Below are positions 23,153-32,100 of a DNA stretch of 64,000 nucleotides, in pieces; the stretch's first letter is position 1; each line of letters starts with the position of its first letter. Source of the stretch: CAZGSD01 sp964528305 (GTDB lineage Bacteria > Patescibacteriota > Gracilibacteria > UBA1369); the NCBI GenBank assembly GCA_964528305.1, contig CAZGSD010000002.1:124001-188000 (forward strand), read 5' to 3'. The notes below the pieces were generated by a model. It saw nothing but the letters and a program-made list of their open reading frames with translations, made no database searches and was not told the origin of the DNA. A program made the position numbers and the translations under genes.

Positions 23153-25393
23153 ATGTCCAATACCTATTTAGAACATTTACGAAAAAACACTCCCCATCAA
23201 CCAGGCGTTTATCGCTTCAAAAATAGCGAACAACAAGTCATTTACGTGGGTAAAGCAAAAAACTTACACAAAAGAGTAAACAGCTATTTCAGTGACAGCA
23301 AACAACACTCCACCAGAACACTTAAAATGCGCGACCAAATCACTGACATAGAATACACCACCGTATCCAGCGAATTAGAAGCATTAATACTGGAAACCAA
23401 TCTAATCAAAAACCTGCGCCCCAAATATAATATTTTGATGAAAGACGACAAAAATTTCGCCTACATCAAAATCACTATCAATGAAGATTACCCTCGCATC
23501 CTCATAGTCAGAAAAATACAAAACGACCACGCCCGCTACTTCGGTCCCAAGACAGCAGCCAGTCAAATTTATCGTACACTTAATTTACTCAGAAAAATTT
23601 TCCCATTCCGCACCTGTAACCTGCAAATTGAAAATATCGCCCCCGCCCCCATTGACGACATCAATAAAAAACAACTAGTCAAAGTCAGCAAAGCCACCAT
23701 CAAATATCCCTGCCTCGATCTACACATCAAACGCTGTCTGGGCCCCTGCGTTGGCAAAGCAGATCATCAGCAATACCGACAAACTATTGAAAAAATTATC
23801 GCCTTTTTGGATGGGAGATTCGAAGAAGTCGTTGCACATCTCACCACTGAAATGCAAGAAGCTGCTAAAAATAAACGCTTCGAACGGGCGGCCGCATTAC
23901 GAGACAAAATTACCAGCATTCAAAACATTTATCAGCATCAACTGGTCAGCGACCCAACCCAAAAAAATCTCGACGTAGTCAATTATTTCAACGAACATCA
24001 TCAAGCTTATTTCAACGTTTTCCAATTTCGCCAGGGTAAATTAATTGATCAACAAAATCTCATCATTGAGCACGGCGAGACTTTAGGAAAAAACCTTACT
24101 CCAGCGGAACTAATGGGACAGTTTTTACAACAATTCTACACAGAAAACCCCAACATCCCGGGAGAAATACTACTTCCACATACTGCTGAAGACCAAGAAC
24201 TGCTAAGCAAATACCTCCACCAAACAGCCCAGCACAAAGTAATCATCAGTACCCCTCAAAAAGGCAATAAAGATAAACTACTCACACTATCCCTGGAAAA
24301 CGCCCACAATTTCGCCAAACAAAATCGTGCCCGCTGGGAGGGCGCCTCTGTCGATCAAAGACAAAACACCCTGGAAGCCATCGCCCAAACTCTAGGACTA
24401 CCAGCTCTTCCTAAAAGAATAGAATGCTTCGACATTTCTCATCTTGCCGGCACCCACACTGTCGCCTCCATGGTTGTGATGGAAAACGGCCTGCCCAAAG
24501 CAGACCAGTACAGGCATTTTAAAATCAACCTCCCCCTACAACCAGGCTCTCCTGACGATTTTCGCAGCATGGAAGAAGTTATCCTCCGCCGCCTCAAATA
24601 TCTCAAACCATCACTGAACTTCAAAGAATTCAAATTAACCAAAATTACCAACAGCAATCCCACAACCTACCGCTTCAAAAAAGGAAAGTCCACTTTGCTG
24701 GATATACAAATACTATCCAGCACAAAATTAAAAACACTAATCGCGCCATTCACATTACCCACTGAAAACATTCCAGCCCTAATACAAAAAATCATTGATA
24801 AATTTAATAGCAAAAGAATTTATCTAGTCATTCCCAAGAATCAAATCTCCCAATTGGAAGATTTAGGTTTTCAACAAGTCCGTGATCAATTGGACAATTA
24901 CCAAGATACCCCCCCCACAGACGTTGTCGCAGTATATGACAAAACTCGCCATCATCAGGACAATTCATTCCAAAAAGTACCCGATCTGATAGTTATAGAT
25001 GGTGGTAAGGGACAACTAGGAAGCGCTGTAAAAGCAATGAAAGAATATAATTTTAAAATTCCCATCGTATCTCTAGCCAAAAAACAAGAAGAGTTCTTCT
25101 TGCCAGGCAAATCAAAATCTATTCAACTAACACCATCCGATCCAGCCCGACTCTTGATACAACAAATAAGAGATGAAGCACATCGTTTTGCCATCGAATA
25201 CAATAGAAAATTACGCAAAAACGACTATACTGTCTCTGCCTTGGAACAAATTCCAGGTATTGGTAAAACAACCGCTCAAAAAGTACTCAAAACCTTCGGG
25301 TCGATTGAACAAGTAAAACAAACCCCGGTAGAAACACTCGCCAAAAGCATCGGCTTGAAAAATGCCATCAAAATTCATTCATTTCTTCAATAA
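23153..25393 (+). CDS. uvrC: UvrABC system protein C
   Basis: Dual-incision nuclease of nucleotide excision repair, 746 residues from the start at 23153 (MSNTYLEHL). The frame upstream to 23054 is unlikely because the GIY-YIG domain begins right after this methionine (PGVYRF...VIYVGKAKNL). Next come a CPCLD/CLGPC-like cysteine patch, the UVR motif (EEVVAHLTTEMQEAAKNKRFERAAALRD), the RNase H-like domain with ECFDISHLAGT and VIDGGKGQL, and C-terminal HhH repeats (LEQIPGIGKTTAQKVLKTFGS). All parts are intact. rmuC follows 14 bases later. Confidence 0.95.
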   Translation: MSNTYLEHLRKNTPHQPGVYRFKNSEQQVIYVGKAKNLHKRVNSYFSDSKQHSTRTLKMRDQITDIEYTTVSSELEALILETNLIKNLRPKYNILMKDDKNFAYIKITINEDYPRILIVRKIQNDHARYFGPKTAASQIYRTLNLLRKIFPFRTCNLQIENIAPAPIDDINKKQLVKVSKATIKYPCLDLHIKRCLGPCVGKADHQQYRQTIEKIIAFLDGRFEEVVAHLTTEMQEAAKNKRFERAAALRDKITSIQNIYQHQLVSDPTQKNLDVVNYFNEHHQAYFNVFQFRQGKLIDQQNLIIEHGETLGKNLTPAELMGQFLQQFYTENPNIPGEILLPHTAEDQELLSKYLHQTAQHKVIISTPQKGNKDKLLTLSLENAHNFAKQNRARWEGASVDQRQNTLEAIAQTLGLPALPKRIECFDISHLAGTHTVASMVVMENGLPKADQYRHFKINLPLQPGSPDDFRSMEEVILRRLKYLKPSLNFKEFKLTKITNSNPTTYRFKKGKSTLLDIQILSSTKLKTLIAPFTLPTENIPALIQKIIDKFNSKRIYLVIPKNQISQLEDLGFQQVRDQLDNYQDTPPTDVVAVYDKTRHHQDNSFQKVPDLIVIDGGKGQLGSAVKAMKEYNFKIPIVSLAKKQEEFFLPGKSKSIQLTPSDPARLLIQQIRDEAHRFAIEYNRKLRKNDYTVSALEQIPGIGKTTAQKVLKTFGSIEQVKQTPVETLAKSIGLKNAIKIHSFLQ

Positions 25394-25407
25394 CCTCTTC
25401 AACCATC

Positions 25408-26541
25408 ATGGATATCACCATCATTCTACTTGTTTTAGCCATCGCTGGACTGGGCTGGCTGATCTATCAAAACCTACAACCCAAAACACCACAAAATCAA
25501 CAGAGCGAGAAACTCTTCCTGGAAATGCTAGAAAATCTTCGCCGGGAAATGCATGACACCTCCGTCCGCACACGCCAGGAAATTCAACTTAGCCAAGAAA
25601 AAAGTCGCCATGATGTTCAAACTCAACTAGAAAAAGTCAATGAGCAGCTCTCCAAAGGAATGGTCGAAAACACTAAAACCATCCAAACCCAATTTCAGCA
25701 GTCAGCCGAGATTATCAAAGAAGTTACCTCCAAACTAACCAAACTGGATGAAACCAATAAACAGGTGGTTTCTTTTGCCGAACAAATGAAATCACTGGAA
25801 AACATTCTCAACAATCCCAAACAGCGCGGCATCCTGGGAGAATACTTTTTGGAAACACTTTTAGGCAATATTCTCCCCCCCAATCAGTACAAAATGCAGT
25901 ATCTTTTCCAAAACGGTGAAATCGTTGATTCAGTGATCTTTTTCAAAGATAAAATCATTCCCATCGACGCCAAGTTTTCTTTGGAAAATTACAACAAATT
26001 GATGCAGGAAAATGACAGCGCTAAACGCAACAAACTGGAAAAAGAATTCAAACAGGACATCAAAAACCGCATCGACGAAACATCCAAATACATTCGGGCC
26101 GAAGAAAATACCACCGACTTCGCTTTTATGTTTATACCTGCCGAAGGTATCTACTACAATCTACTAATCTACAAAACTGGCACAGTAGAAATCAACACCC
26201 ATGATTTAATCGAATACGCTTTCAAAAAACACGTCATCATCGTATCTCCAACATCTTTTTATGCTTATTTGGAAACCGTTCTACATGGGTTGAAAGCACT
26301 AGAAATGGAAGAATCAGTCAAAGATGTTATCAAAAGAGTAGGGGAGTTGGGGCGCCATCTCAATTCTTATCAGGATTACATGCAAAAAATGGGCAATCAG
26401 CTGGGGACTGTCGTCAATACTTACAACAAAGCCTCTGGAGAATTCAAAAAAATTGATAAAGATGTCATAAAAATCAGTGGTGGTACTGAAAAAATCGGCG
26501 TGGAATTGGAATTGTTGGAAAAGCCATCTTTAATGGAATAA
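25408..26541 (+). CDS. rmuC: RmuC-family DNA recombination protein
   Basis: 377 residues. An N-terminal membrane segment (IIILL..LAIAGLGWLIYQ) is followed by about 110 residues of coiled coil (many Q, E and K), then a PD-(D/E)XK-type nuclease core: RGILGEYFLETLLG, VDSVIFFKDKIIPIDAKF (D...DAK) and FMFIPAEGIYYNLL. RmuC proteins limit DNA inversions and have been linked to defence against foreign DNA. It sits directly behind uvrC and is convergent with TsaC across a long hairpin. Confidence 0.88.
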   Translation: MDITIILLVLAIAGLGWLIYQNLQPKTPQNQQSEKLFLEMLENLRREMHDTSVRTRQEIQLSQEKSRHDVQTQLEKVNEQLSKGMVENTKTIQTQFQQSAEIIKEVTSKLTKLDETNKQVVSFAEQMKSLENILNNPKQRGILGEYFLETLLGNILPPNQYKMQYLFQNGEIVDSVIFFKDKIIPIDAKFSLENYNKLMQENDSAKRNKLEKEFKQDIKNRIDETSKYIRAEENTTDFAFMFIPAEGIYYNLLIYKTGTVEINTHDLIEYAFKKHVIIVSPTSFYAYLETVLHGLKALEMEESVKDVIKRVGELGRHLNSYQDYMQKMGNQLGTVVNTYNKASGEFKKIDKDVIKISGGTEKIGVELELLEKPSLME

Positions 26542-26544
26542 CAG

Positions 26545-26624
26545 GAAGCAGAAATAGAAAATTACTTCGGCGACTTTGGGGTAGGGACCGCTCAAGAACC
26601 GAAGTGATTTTCTATTTCTACTTC
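26545..26624. repeat. long hairpin between convergent rmuC and TsaC genes
   Basis: The 26-nt arms at 26545-26570 and 26599-26624 are inverted copies with 24 of 26 matches (GAAGCAGAAATAGAAAAT... against its complement), around a 28-nt loop. It starts 4 bases after the rmuC stop and ends 15 bases before the TsaC stop. It may serve as a bidirectional transcription barrier. The arms do not resemble those of the 3631 and 51738 elements. Confidence 0.6.
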
Positions 26625-26639
26625 TTTCTAAATTTCCAA

Positions 26640-27278
26640 TCAGATAATTTCTTCATTCAGACATTTTTCTATCTCCACACGGGACACACACCCTTCCCGC
26701 AATAGCTTCACCTGAGCTCCAGTGATATCCACTACCGTCGAAGCCTGGCCCATCATAGAAACATCTATCTCTAGCCGCCCATCCAATGGCTGATCTAAAA
26801 TAGGCAAAGTCGGGAATTCACGCTCTATACTAGTTATATCATTCAAAGCCGACTGGCCCGATTTATTAACCGAAGTAGCTATCAAAGGTCGCCCCAAAGC
26901 CTCTATAAGTTGTAGGGGCAAAAAATGATTGGGCCAGCGTACACCAATGGTATCTCCACCAGAAGTAATAGCCTGAGACAAACCCTGCTTAGCCCGCAAA
27001 ACCATAGTCAAAGCCCCCGGCCAAAAAGCACAAGCCAAAATCATCTGCCGCTCTTTTATCACACCATCCATTTCCGCAGTAATACCGCTCAACATTTCCA
27101 AACCGCCAATCAAAGCAATCAAAGGCTTACTATCCGGCCGCCCCTTAATCTCCCGTATTTTTCGCACGGCCTCTTCATTAACACTATCACAAGCTAAACC
27201 ATAAACAGTATCCGTCGGCACCACTAACAAATCCCCACGCCGCAAAATTTCCACAGCCTGGTCCAGAGTCACTATCAT
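26640..27278 (-). CDS. L-threonylcarbamoyladenylate synthase (TsaC/Sua5/YrdC)
   Basis: Makes threonylcarbamoyl-AMP from threonine, bicarbonate and ATP for t6A37 in ANN-decoding tRNAs. 212 residues from the start at 27278 (MIVTLDQAVEILRRGDLLVVPTDTVYGLACD). The longer frame runs into the tRNA-Leu gene and is rejected. YrdC motifs: PTDTVYGLACD, KIREIKGRPDSKPL, CAFWPGALTMVL, GVRWPNH and ATSVNKSGQ. It has only the YrdC domain, so the short TsaC-like form. It ends in TGA. Confidence 0.93.
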   Translation of the reverse strand: MIVTLDQAVEILRRGDLLVVPTDTVYGLACDSVNEEAVRKIREIKGRPDSKPLIALIGGLEMLSGITAEMDGVIKERQMILACAFWPGALTMVLRAKQGLSQAITSGGDTIGVRWPNHFLPLQLIEALGRPLIATSVNKSGQSALNDITSIEREFPTLPILDQPLDGRLEIDVSMMGQASTVVDITGAQVKLLREGCVSRVEIEKCLNEEII

Positions 27279-27295
27279 GATTAAAAACTTATATT

Positions 27296-27382
27296 TGGTG
27301 CGCAAGGAGGGACTTGAACCCTCACGCCATTGCTGGCATGCGATTTTGAGTCGCACGCGTCTGCCAGTTCCGCCACTCGCGC
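27296..27382 (-). tRNA. tRNA-Leu (CAA)
   Basis: 87 nt including encoded CCA. Acceptor GCGCGAG pairs with CTTGCGC (one G-T), the anticodon stem/loop is TGCGA-CTCAAAA-TCGCA giving CAA, and the long class II variable arm (GCCAGCAATGGC) and TTCAAGT T-loop are present. It decodes UUG. It lies 17 bases upstream of the TsaC-like gene, in the same direction, and could be cotranscribed with it. Confidence 0.95.
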
Positions 27383-27406
27383 ACAATTTTTCTAGAAAGC
27401 AGGCAA

Positions 27407-27435
27407 ATTCTAGGGACTAGCCAGCAGCAAGTCAA
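27407..27435 (-). promoter_or_regulatory. sigma70-like promoter of tRNA-Leu
   Basis: On the minus strand TTGACT (27430-27435, 5 of 6) and TAGAAT (27407-27412, 5 of 6) have a 17-base spacer. The tRNA 5' end is about 24 bases downstream of the -10. The -10 hexamer is the same TAGAAT as at the tRNA-Met promoter. Confidence 0.65.
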
Positions 27436-27506
27436 CAATATTTGCATTTTAGAGGGAAACAAGGAACAATAAACCCGATTAATTCACGATCAACTATAGC
27501 CCAAAT

Positions 27507-28850
27507 ATGAGCAAATTCTGCGACATCACAATTATTAAATGTATTGCCGGACGAGGTGGCAACGGAGCATCCCATTTTCATCGCGAAAAATACATCGACC
27601 ATGGAGGCCCAGACGGCGGCGATGGAGGGAGGGGAGGAGACATTGTTTTTCAAGCTGATGAAAACCTCAACACCCTAATTGAATTTCACACCAAAAAGAA
27701 ATATCAAGCCACTGACGGCGGCAATGGTCAGAAGAAACTCATGCACGGTGCCGACGGAGAACATCTTATCCTCCTCGTACCAGTTGGCACACTCATTTAT
27801 GATCAAGAAAACAATAATCTACTTGCTGACCTAAAAAATCATGGACAGCAGGCCTTAATAGCCAAAGGTGGCCGAGGTGGATTGGGGAATGCCCACTTCA
27901 AAAGCTCCACCAATCAAGCCCCCACTTTTGCCGAACACGGTGAAGCGGGAGAACAGCTGGAAATTAAACTTGAATTAAAACTAGTAGCCAATGTCGGCAT
28001 AATAGGCATCCCTTCAGCCGGTAAGTCTACTCTCATCTCCCGCATCTCCAATTCCCGCCCCAAAATAGCCGACTATCCTTTCACCACATTGATCCCCAAT
28101 CTGGGAGTAGTAAACATGCAGACTTTCGACAAAAACACTCATTATTCCTTTGTCGTTACCGATATACCAGGACTTATCGCTGGAGCTCATCAAGGCAAAG
28201 GTCTCGGCCACGAGTTCTTACGCCATGTCAGCCGCAACCATTTATTGCTTCATCTCCTCGATGCCACTTCAGCCGACCCCTTAGAGGACTATCTCACCAT
28301 CAATAGTGAATTGAAAGCATATGACGAATCTTTAGCCCAAAAAGAGCAGATAGTAGTCATCAATAAAATTGACGCCGTCGACGCTGAAACTCTCAAAAGT
28401 CTGATCAAAAAAATTAAACAAAAAGTTCCTGCCCTCAAAAAAAATCTACACTGTATTTCTGCCGTAACTGGAGAAAATTTAGCGGAATTAATGTTTATTC
28501 TAGCCGATAAAGTCAAACAGCATCAACACAGCCAACAGCAACTGGAACACCTCGACGATCAAATCGGCCTCATCCAACCAGCTATCAGAAAAAACAAAAT
28601 CGAGGTAGAATTCGTGCGCAAAAAAATTGATCCACGCACGGGAAAGGGCAAAATCACTTGGGATATTTTTTCTGAACGCTTTGAGCAATTAGTAAATATG
28701 ACCGACTTGGAAGACCGCGAAGGCTTGGAACGTGTTTATCACTTTTTGGAACGCCTGGGCATAAAAAACCTCCTGCGCAAAAAAGGTGCTCAAACTGGTG
28801 ACCGATTGCGTATAGGTGGCGTTAATGGCAAAGAAATACGCCTACGCTAA
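27507..28850 (+). CDS. obgE: Obg-family GTPase ObgE/CgtA
   Basis: 447 residues in the full bacterial layout: the glycine-rich Obg fold (about 1-157; GRGGNGASHFHREKY, GGDGGRGGD, GGRGGLGNAHF), the G domain (about 158-330; GIPSAGKSTLI, DIPGLI, NKID), and a C-terminal OCT domain (about 370-440). Acts in 50S maturation and stringent control. It is followed 33 bases later by pth and then rplU, a translation-centred run in one direction. Confidence 0.95.
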   Translation: MSKFCDITIIKCIAGRGGNGASHFHREKYIDHGGPDGGDGGRGGDIVFQADENLNTLIEFHTKKKYQATDGGNGQKKLMHGADGEHLILLVPVGTLIYDQENNNLLADLKNHGQQALIAKGGRGGLGNAHFKSSTNQAPTFAEHGEAGEQLEIKLELKLVANVGIIGIPSAGKSTLISRISNSRPKIADYPFTTLIPNLGVVNMQTFDKNTHYSFVVTDIPGLIAGAHQGKGLGHEFLRHVSRNHLLLHLLDATSADPLEDYLTINSELKAYDESLAQKEQIVVINKIDAVDAETLKSLIKKIKQKVPALKKNLHCISAVTGENLAELMFILADKVKQHQHSQQQLEHLDDQIGLIQPAIRKNKIEVEFVRKKIDPRTGKGKITWDIFSERFEQLVNMTDLEDREGLERVYHFLERLGIKNLLRKKGAQTGDRLRIGGVNGKEIRLR

Positions 28851-28883
28851 CAAGCCCCACCCTCCTAACCCTGCCAAAACCAC

Positions 28884-29474
28884 ATGAAAAATACAACTAT
28901 ACTCATTGCTGGACTGGGGAATCCAGGCAATAAATACCAAAAAAACCGTCATAATATCGGCTTCGTAGTCGTGGACACTTTAGCCTACAAATTTCAAGCC
29001 GACTTTAGTTTGAATAAAAAATTCAACGCTGAAATCGCTGAAATTAACCACCCCGATCTACCCGGATTACATCTAATATTGGCCAAACCCCAGACCTATA
29101 TGAACAATTCTGGCTTGGCCATACAAAAAATAGCCGCTTTTCACAAACTCACCCCAGAACAGATTTGGGTAATATTTGATGAATTAGATTTGCCATTAGG
29201 CACTATTAAAATCCGCAAATCAGGTAGTGCCGGAACACATAATGGCATGAAATCAATAGTCAGCCAAATTGGCAAAGAATTTCCTCGTTTCCGTATTGGC
29301 ATAGAAAGCAGGGGATCAACCGCATCTACTTTTCAGGACACTCCCTCCTTTGTTCTTAGCGATTTTTTTGGCCCAGAAAAAGAAATGATTATCACAACCG
29401 TCAATCAAACCGTAGAAGCCATCGAAACCGCCCTCCAATATGGCCTGGATGAAGCCATGAACAAATTCAATTAA
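28884..29474 (+). CDS. pth: peptidyl-tRNA hydrolase
   Basis: Cleaves peptidyl-tRNA released by stalled ribosomes. 196 residues. Motifs GLGNPGNKYQKNRHNIGF (with the catalytic His in RHN), KPQTYMNNSG, DELDLPLG and GSAGTHNGMKS are all present with their key residues. It belongs to the obgE-pth-rplU run. Confidence 0.95.
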   Translation: MKNTTILIAGLGNPGNKYQKNRHNIGFVVVDTLAYKFQADFSLNKKFNAEIAEINHPDLPGLHLILAKPQTYMNNSGLAIQKIAAFHKLTPEQIWVIFDELDLPLGTIKIRKSGSAGTHNGMKSIVSQIGKEFPRFRIGIESRGSTASTFQDTPSFVLSDFFGPEKEMIITTVNQTVEAIETALQYGLDEAMNKFN

Positions 29475-29548
29475 TCACTTGCAATCACAGCCATCTTCCA
29501 TTAAACTCGCAGCGCAAAATGCATAATTAACGTCTTATCAAAGCCAAT

Positions 29549-29857
29549 ATGATTGCCATAGTAGAAGTAGGTGGAAAACAATACAAAGTATCTCCTTCCA
29601 GCCAAGTGCAGGTAGATCTGCTAGACGCCGCAGAAGGGTCTGAAATCAGCCTGGACAAAGTACTACTCAAATCAGACGAAGACGGCTCCAAATGCCAAAT
29701 TGGCCAACCTTACACTGGTGATACTCTTACAGCAAAAGTCATCGAACACGTCAAAGGAGACAAAGTTCGTGTATTTAAATTCAAACCAAAAACTCGTTAC
29801 GCCAAAACCCGCGGTCACCGCCAAAACTACACCGTTCTTGAAATAGGAGCGTTCTAA
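29549..29857 (+). CDS. rplU: 50S ribosomal protein L21
   Basis: 102 residues, standard length, starting MIAIVEVGGKQYKVSP and ending with the L21 signature VFKFKPKTRYAKTRGHRQNYT. In most bacteria rpmA (L27) follows directly. Here a strong terminator and the convergent rluD-type gene follow instead, so L27 must be encoded elsewhere. Confidence 0.96.
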   Translation: MIAIVEVGGKQYKVSPSSQVQVDLLDAAEGSEISLDKVLLKSDEDGSKCQIGQPYTGDTLTAKVIEHVKGDKVRVFKFKPKTRYAKTRGHRQNYTVLEIGAF

Positions 29858-29863
29858 AATACC

Positions 29864-29900
29864 ATTAAAAATTCTCTAAAATCATTAGAGATTTTTTAAT
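29864..29900. terminator. bidirectional terminator between rplU and rluD
   Basis: A 16-bp stem with one mismatch (29864-29879 with 29885-29900) and a 5-nt loop. The A-run on the left arm and T-run on the right arm make it work for both strands. The stop codon of the convergent RluD gene lies inside the right arm. Confidence 0.8.
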
Positions 29901-30835
29901 ACCAATTGCAAATCAGCAGGCAGATCCACCCTCAAATCTACCTGCTTTTTAGTTATCGGATGAGTAAAAGCCAATCTATAAGCATGTAAAAACTGTCGGC
30001 TCAAACCAGTTTTCTCCTCAAACCACTGGTTTATTTTGGTATTTCCATAAGTTTTATCACCAATTAAAGCATGCCGAATCGATTGAAAATGCACACGAAT
30101 TTGATGAGTACGCCCTGTCAATAAATGCACATCCACCAAAGTGCTAGCCGACACACCCTTACCATATCGCCTTAACACTTCGAACTCAGTCACCGCCTCA
30201 CGCGCCCTAGCCCCATCTATGCTCATCTTTTTCCTGCTAACCGGATGCCGGCCTATGGCTGCTTCAATACGCCCATTATCCACTGACAAATGTCCGGAAA
30301 CCAAAGCCTGATATTTCTTCTCTATTTGCCGATTTTTAAACATCTCCACCAGTCTCTGATGAGCCACATCGGTTTTAGCCACCACGATTAAACCGGAAGT
30401 ATCTTTGTCCAATCTGTGCACTATACCCGGCCGCAACACCCCACCAATACCCCTCAAACCATCACCGACATGGGCCAAAACAGCATTGACCAGACTTTTC
30501 CCCATAAATTTACCATGCTCCGCCGGATGCACCACCACGCCAGCATCTTTATCTATCACCAGTAAATATTCATCTTCATAGACAATTTTTAGCGGCAATT
30601 CCACCGGCTCCAACTCCATTTTAACCGGCAATGGATAATCCACAACAATTTCATCACCAAACGCAACTTTATAACTTGGTTTCAAATAAATCCGCCCCTT
30701 CCAAACAAGCTTTTCCTTAAATAGTTTTTGTAAATATTGACGTGAAACTCCAGCCTCATTATCCGCCAAAAACACATCCACTCTCTGCTGGGCAGCCCCT
30801 TCCTCCACCCTGTAAGTTTTTTTTACTCCCAACAT
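29885..30835 (-). CDS. RluA/RluD-family pseudouridine synthase
   Basis: 316 residues: an N-terminal S4 RNA-binding domain (about 12-75; RVDVFLADNEAGVSRQYLQKLFKE) and a catalytic domain with IVHRLDKDTSGL near residue 140, containing the nucleophilic Asp. Later motifs are TGRTHQIRVHF and DKTYG. The S4 domain and length fit RluD, which modifies 23S rRNA helix 69. RluC or another paralogue cannot be excluded. It is divergent from tyrS. Confidence 0.9.
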   Translation of the reverse strand: MLGVKKTYRVEEGAAQQRVDVFLADNEAGVSRQYLQKLFKEKLVWKGRIYLKPSYKVAFGDEIVVDYPLPVKMELEPVELPLKIVYEDEYLLVIDKDAGVVVHPAEHGKFMGKSLVNAVLAHVGDGLRGIGGVLRPGIVHRLDKDTSGLIVVAKTDVAHQRLVEMFKNRQIEKKYQALVSGHLSVDNGRIEAAIGRHPVSRKKMSIDGARAREAVTEFEVLRRYGKGVSASTLVDVHLLTGRTHQIRVHFQSIRHALIGDKTYGNTKINQWFEEKTGLSRQFLHAYRLAFTHPITKKQVDLRVDLPADLQLVLKNL

Positions 30836-30838
30836 TGA

Positions 30839-30868
30839 TTGTCATTAATAAGCACCTTGCTGTACAAT
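30839..30868 (+). promoter_or_regulatory. sigma70-like promoter of tyrS
   Basis: TTGTCA (30839-30844, 5 of 6), an 18-base spacer and TACAAT (30863-30868, 5 of 6) lie in the 59-bp gap between the divergent rluD-type gene and tyrS. The predicted transcription start is about 20 bases before the ATG. Confidence 0.55.
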
Positions 30869-30894
30869 AGCCACAAAAATAGCATATCAAGACC

Positions 30895-32100
30895 ATGAAA
30901 GTTAATAAAGAGCTGATTCACCACATTTTACATCACAATGTATCCGAAGTAATTGACCGTGAAGAGCTGGAAAAAAAACTGCTCTCTGGTAAAAAACTCC
31001 GCGTCAAATTCGGTATTGATCCCACAGGCGCATTTCTGACCCTGGGACACGCCATAGTACTTCATAAATTAAAAGAGTTTCAAAATGCCGGTCATGATAT
31101 CTATCTACTTTTCGGTAATTTCACAGCTCAAATAGGGGATCCAACAGGCAAATCAGAAACACGCAAACCACTCACGCGTGAACAAGTAGAAAAAAACGCC
31201 AATACCTACTTGGAACAAGTTGGAAAAATACTCGATCTCAAAAAAATCAAAACCGTCTGGAATGCCGACTGGTTTGAAAAATTCAATTTTCAGGACGTAT
31301 TACAACTGGCCGGACAATTCACCGTGGCCCAAATGCTGGAACGTGATATGTTTCAAGAACGCATTAAAAAAGACCAACCAATTGGATTACATGAATTTCT
31401 ATATCCATTGATGCAGGGCTATGATTCAGTTGAATTAAAAGCTGATCTGGAATTGGGTGGCAATGATCAAATGTTCAATATGATGGCCGCCAGACCACTG
31501 CAAAAAGCCGCCAGCCAAACCCCACAAGCCGTCATGACTATGAAAATTTTGGTGGGCACCGACGGAGTCAAAAAAATGGGCAAAAGCGAAAACAATTTCA
31601 TTGCTCTACATGATGCTCCCCGCGACATGTTCGGCAAAATCATGTCTATTCCTGATCATTTAATGCCAACCTATTTCGAAATGTGCAGCCATCTGGAGGA
31701 CAGGGAATTAGCTGAAATTCAAAAACGCTTAGCCGGCTCCGAAAACCCTCGCAATCTCAAAATCGAATTAGCCACTGCCATCACCAGCCTCTACCACGGC
31801 CCCCAAGCCGCCGACCAGGCCGCTATGGAATTTAATAGGGTCTTTAGCCAAGGAGGAACACCAGATGAATTACAAACAATTACTCTCTCAGAGAAAAATC
31901 CACCACTATTAGACCTATTAATCCATCATCAACTTATCCCTTCTAAAGGCGAAGGAAAAAGATTAATGGATGGGGGAGGACTCAAAGTCAATCAACAAAA
32001 AATTAGTGATTACAACTTCACACTATCCTCTCATGAAGAATATTTAGTTCAAATCGGTAAACGTAAATTTGTTAAATTTATTCCTCACTCGTTACCTTGA
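30895..32100 (+). CDS. tyrS: tyrosyl-tRNA synthetase
   Basis: Class I synthetase of 401 residues. The tyrosine/ATP site includes KFGIDPTGAFLTLGHA (HIGH-type) and GGNDQMFNM, the KMSKS loop is KKMGKSENN, and a C-terminal S4-like domain (LLIHHQLIPSKGEGKRLMDGGGLKVN) follows. Overall it is nearer the TyrZ/TyrRS-2 branch than the E. coli TyrS branch, judged from the KFGIDPTG and KMGKS forms. It ends in TGA, overlapping the TTG start of the next gene. Confidence 0.94.
   Translation: MKVNKELIHHILHHNVSEVIDREELEKKLLSGKKLRVKFGIDPTGAFLTLGHAIVLHKLKEFQNAGHDIYLLFGNFTAQIGDPTGKSETRKPLTREQVEKNANTYLEQVGKILDLKKIKTVWNADWFEKFNFQDVLQLAGQFTVAQMLERDMFQERIKKDQPIGLHEFLYPLMQGYDSVELKADLELGGNDQMFNMMAARPLQKAASQTPQAVMTMKILVGTDGVKKMGKSENNFIALHDAPRDMFGKIMSIPDHLMPTYFEMCSHLEDRELAEIQKRLAGSENPRNLKIELATAITSLYHGPQAADQAAMEFNRVFSQGGTPDELQTITLSEKNPPLLDLLIHHQLIPSKGEGKRLMDGGGLKVNQQKISDYNFTLSSHEEYLVQIGKRKFVKFIPHSLP

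Noticed and set aside
26640..27386. Longer TsaC frame starting inside the tRNA-Leu
   Set aside because: It would translate a tRNA gene; the YrdC domain begins at the 27278 methionine.
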